Shown here one piece after another: positions 60,468-62,866 of a DNA stretch of 62,866 bases. The notes beneath the pieces are model-generated. The model worked only from the letters and a program-made list of their open reading frames with translations, was not told where the DNA came from and searched no databases. The translations under genes were made by a program, and so were the position numbers. This stretch comes from Cytophagales bacterium (GTDB lineage: Bacteria > Bacteroidota > Bacteroidia > Cytophagales > Cyclobacteriaceae): the NCBI GenBank assembly GCA_022360055.1, contig JAKSDO010000263.1, positions 1-62,866 on the forward strand, read 5' to 3'. Numbering within the stretch: position 1 is the stretch's first letter; every line of letters starts with the position of its first letter.

Positions 60468-62866
60468 TCACTTTGTTGTCAATAACAGATCGGTAATGAT
60501 TTCTCTTGAGCTACCATCTTGGCTATACACGATAAGTTTCTCCGCTCGCTCCGGAATGAATATTGCACGCGAAGATTGAGTCAAATACCCGGCACCATGA
60601 TAAAACTCAATTTTTTCTACCTGTCCATTCCTGTAAATCAATTTTCCCCAGGTATCATCAGCCTGAGGTTGAAATTTTATTTGCTTAACATCATAGCCGG
60701 TATTTTTTTTATAAACTCTAAGGCTATCCCGGTTCTGGGTGGCGATATAATAATCCGAATGCCGGCCATTCAACCTAGCCAATGCTTTTGCATCCCCGGG
60801 GACCACAAATCCGCTTTCTAACGTAGTCAGAGCTTCAAAATTCCCTTTCCCGTCTCCAAGAAGTATTACTCCATTCAATGCATCATACCTTCCTGATATA
60901 ATCTCATTTCCAAAATCATTTCCGATCACCATTATATCCGGATTGCCATCATCGTCAAAATCGCCATTTTGAATACCATTTACAGGAGCTGTCTGCACCG
61001 CCCCAGGCAAGGCTTTTATTTTAAACTTGCCATCTCCTAAATTCTCAACATAACTGGTCATCGGATGATTTGCGACCAATACCAATAAACCAACAGGGTC
61101 ATATGGTTCCAACAAATCTTTCATCGATGCTTTGCCATAATCACTAAAACTTTCAAATTGGTTTCTAAACACCGGACTTTGTTCGCTCAGCTTGTTCCAG
61201 GCATGAACCGGATATTCTTCCATTTCTCCGGTAAGTGATTCATAGTAACAACTGAGTATGGGATCAATGGTGCCATTATTGTCAAAATCCTTACCATAAA
61301 CTCTGACCGGCCTTTTATAGGAGATATTATATATATTGTTTAAACCTAAATTTCCAACTACGTAGTCCGTATCTCCGTCTTTATCAAAATCCGCCCCGAC
61401 GATACTGTTCCACCATCCAGTATAGTTTTCAATTCCGGTATTCTTAACTTCTGAAAGCATCCCTTTTTCATTTTTAAAGATGGTAATGGCCATAAATTCT
61501 CCGACTACTATTAAATCCTGAGTTCCATTATTATCATAATCTGTCCAAACAGCATCTGTAACCATACCTACATTTCTTACCGACTTGCAAATGTCCTCTG
61601 TAACATCAGAAAAAACTCCTCCGTCATTTCTCAAAATATAGCTTTTCGGAGGGAAGGGGTAAATACCTGTCACAACTCTGCCACCGATAAAAAGATCCAA
61701 ATCTCCATCTCTCTCGATATCAGCGGCTCTCACGCAAGATCCGTTTGCCGATACATCCGGGAGGCTATGTTTACTCAATGAAAACTCTCCCTTGCCATTA
61801 TTAATATATAGGCGGTCCTTATTTCTATCTCCTCCGGATAATGATTCAAATCCGCCACTGGCAATATAAAGGTCCAAATCTTTGTCATCATCCGCATCGA
61901 ATAAAAGAAACCCCTCATCTTCACTATATCTTTCCCTTCCTTTTTTTAGCAAAGTCTCTTCAAAATGTCCTTCTTCTTTTTGGATAAAAACAGATGTATG
62001 AACCATGGATGAACCTCCGAGAATAAAATCCTCTAATCCATCACCATTGATATCCCCTACGGCAATTCCCGGGCCTGCTTGAGAAAACTTATGCGGCAGT
62101 GTTCGTTGGATATGAAAATCGATCTGATCTTTTTCTTCATGGAGGTATTGTGGTTTTTGATTGCCAATTATCTCCTTAAAAAGTCCGTCCTTAACCAAAT
62201 TTTGATCAAGAATGGTATTTGATGCGTCTTCCTTTCCCGCATCCTCGTACTTCAATTTTAAAACCTGATTTGTCTTAATGTTTTCAAGCTCCTGGTACCT
62301 GCCGTCTGGCCAGATAACCTCCAGCTTATCCACTACCTGATGACTACCCATGCCAAAGTGGACCATATCCTCAACCGTGGATAAATATCCTCTGTAGATA
62401 GAGTGATCATGATATTGTATCTGCTCCTCGCCGTAAGAAATTTTAATCTTTGTTCCCAGGCTACTCCCTTTCGATTTTCCTATTAACTCTATTCTCAAGT
62501 AGTTGGGTTCCGATTCGTCCGGACCTCCGGCATACAATGTATTTTCATAAAGGTGTACTTTTTCATCAATGTTTGTTATGATGTAATCCAGATCTCCGTC
62601 ATTGTCCAGATCTGCGAAAGCTGCACCATTGGAATAAGAAGGGGTATTGAGGCCCCACTCCTCCGTATTATCCGTAAACTCGAGATTCCCGTGGTTTTTG
62701 TAGCCATAATTGGGCAAATGTAAATCAGGGAGAATCATCAAAAGCTGTTCAGGCTTGGTAAAAGATCCTACGTCGCTCCTGAATCCGATGTAATCCATGT
62801 CTGTAAGATCCGATGGGAATCCATTTGTAATTAATAAATCGCGATAACCGTCATTATCCACATCAG
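60468..62866 (-). CDS. CRTAC1-family FG-GAP/VCBS-repeat protein, N-terminus beyond window
   Basis: About 798 residues are visible and the frame stays open to the window edge (reading DVDNDGYRDLLITNG), so roughly 300 N-terminal residues are missing. It has the same layout as the downstream paralogue: NGAAFADLDNDGDLDYI, the ASPIC/UnbV segment (GKSKGSSLGTKIKI, EVIWPDGRYQEL), GPGIAVGDINGDGLEDFILG, ADIERDGDLDLFIGG and VWTDYDNNGTQDLIVVGEF. The two proteins are clearly duplicates that have diverged. They are separated by 135 bp without a recognised element. Confidence 0.87.
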   Translation of the reverse strand, partial: DVDNDGYRDLLITNGFPSDLTDMDYIGFRSDVGSFTKPEQLLMILPDLHLPNYGYKNHGNLEFTDNTEEWGLNTPSYSNGAAFADLDNDGDLDYIITNIDEKVHLYENTLYAGGPDESEPNYLRIELIGKSKGSSLGTKIKISYGEEQIQYHDHSIYRGYLSTVEDMVHFGMGSHQVVDKLEVIWPDGRYQELENIKTNQVLKLKYEDAGKEDASNTILDQNLVKDGLFKEIIGNQKPQYLHEEKDQIDFHIQRTLPHKFSQAGPGIAVGDINGDGLEDFILGGSSMVHTSVFIQKEEGHFEETLLKKGRERYSEDEGFLLFDADDDKDLDLYIASGGFESLSGGDRNKDRLYINNGKGEFSLSKHSLPDVSANGSCVRAADIERDGDLDLFIGGRVVTGIYPFPPKSYILRNDGGVFSDVTEDICKSVRNVGMVTDAVWTDYDNNGTQDLIVVGEFMAITIFKNEKGMLSEVKNTGIENYTGWWNSIVGADFDKDGDTDYVVGNLGLNNIYNISYKRPVRVYGKDFDNNGTIDPILSCYYESLTGEMEEYPVHAWNKLSEQSPVFRNQFESFSDYGKASMKDLLEPYDPVGLLVLVANHPMTSYVENLGDGKFKIKALPGAVQTAPVNGIQNGDFDDDGNPDIMVIGNDFGNEIISGRYDALNGVILLGDGKGNFEALTTLESGFVVPGDAKALARLNGRHSDYYIATQNRDSLRVYKKNTGYDVKQIKFQPQADDTWGKLIYRNGQVEKIEFYHGAGYLTQSSRAIFIPERAEKLIVYSQDGSSREIITDLLLTTK

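Noticed and set aside
1-62866. CRISPR arrays, prophage, IS transposase, integrase or toxin-antitoxin genes
   Set aside because: Looked for regularly spaced repeats and transposase/integrase motifs on both strands; none seen apart from the leader units and the intron relic.

Overview
The window looks like chromosomal DNA of a polysaccharide-degrading Bacteroidota, probably a Cytophagales-type lineage. The signs are a SusC/SusD pair, a hybrid two-component regulator, many lipoprotein signals, almost no Shine-Dalgarno sites, a TTG/19 bp/TAnnTTTG promoter, a type II pantothenate kinase and several sulfatases. Species cannot be read from the sequence.

Layout. (1) 1-4098 is AT-rich and decaying. 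It holds a sulfatase frame broken by an in-frame TAG, an N-terminally short uroporphyrinogen-decarboxylase-like gene, a FadR-type regulator with an apparent self-operator, and fragments of a kelch mutarotase, a rhamnosidase-like lipoprotein and possibly a 5-oxoprolinase subunit. It abuts the 3' end of a tRNA-Arg(TCT). (2) 4281-15277 is one long minus-strand biosynthetic run in the order trpL-trpE-G-D-C-F-B-A-DAHP synthase-hisH-A-F-IE. A classical attenuator heads it. Its 20-residue leader peptide has three consecutive Trp codons and also three His codons, matching an operon that makes both amino acids. (3) 15562-31616 is a mixed region: a zinc-ribbon membrane protein, a hydrolase, a membrane-tailed GH2 enzyme, PanK, two ECF sigma/anti-sigma modules, a metal-transporter-like protein, an orphan sugar-binding lipoprotein and fumarase. 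(4) 31836-55031 is a polysaccharide-utilisation locus on the minus strand: HTCS, a tiny membrane-protein ORF, SusC, SusD, a GH51-like enzyme, six intact sulfatases and a GH2 enzyme. (5) 55032-62866 is again AT-rich: gene fragments, a TIM-barrel glycosidase-like gene, what looks like the 3' end of a group II intron, and two tandem CRTAC1-type FG-GAP proteins, the second cut by the window edge.

The most unusual signal is a family of 86-91 bp intergenic units (five type A, two type B) found in both the trp/his operon and the sulfatase locus. All lie in the same orientation. Each begins ATGAAA plus a small hairpin, and at four of five sites the unit or two-unit array ends exactly on the start codon of the next gene. 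Units of the two types are chained in both orders. They behave like portable 5' leaders and are not explained by any gene.

The PUL would sense an oligosaccharide (HTCS), import it (SusCD), desulfate it (S1 sulfatases, maturation enzyme not in the window) and cut it (GH2, GH51-like). The substrate is not identifiable beyond a sulfated glycan.
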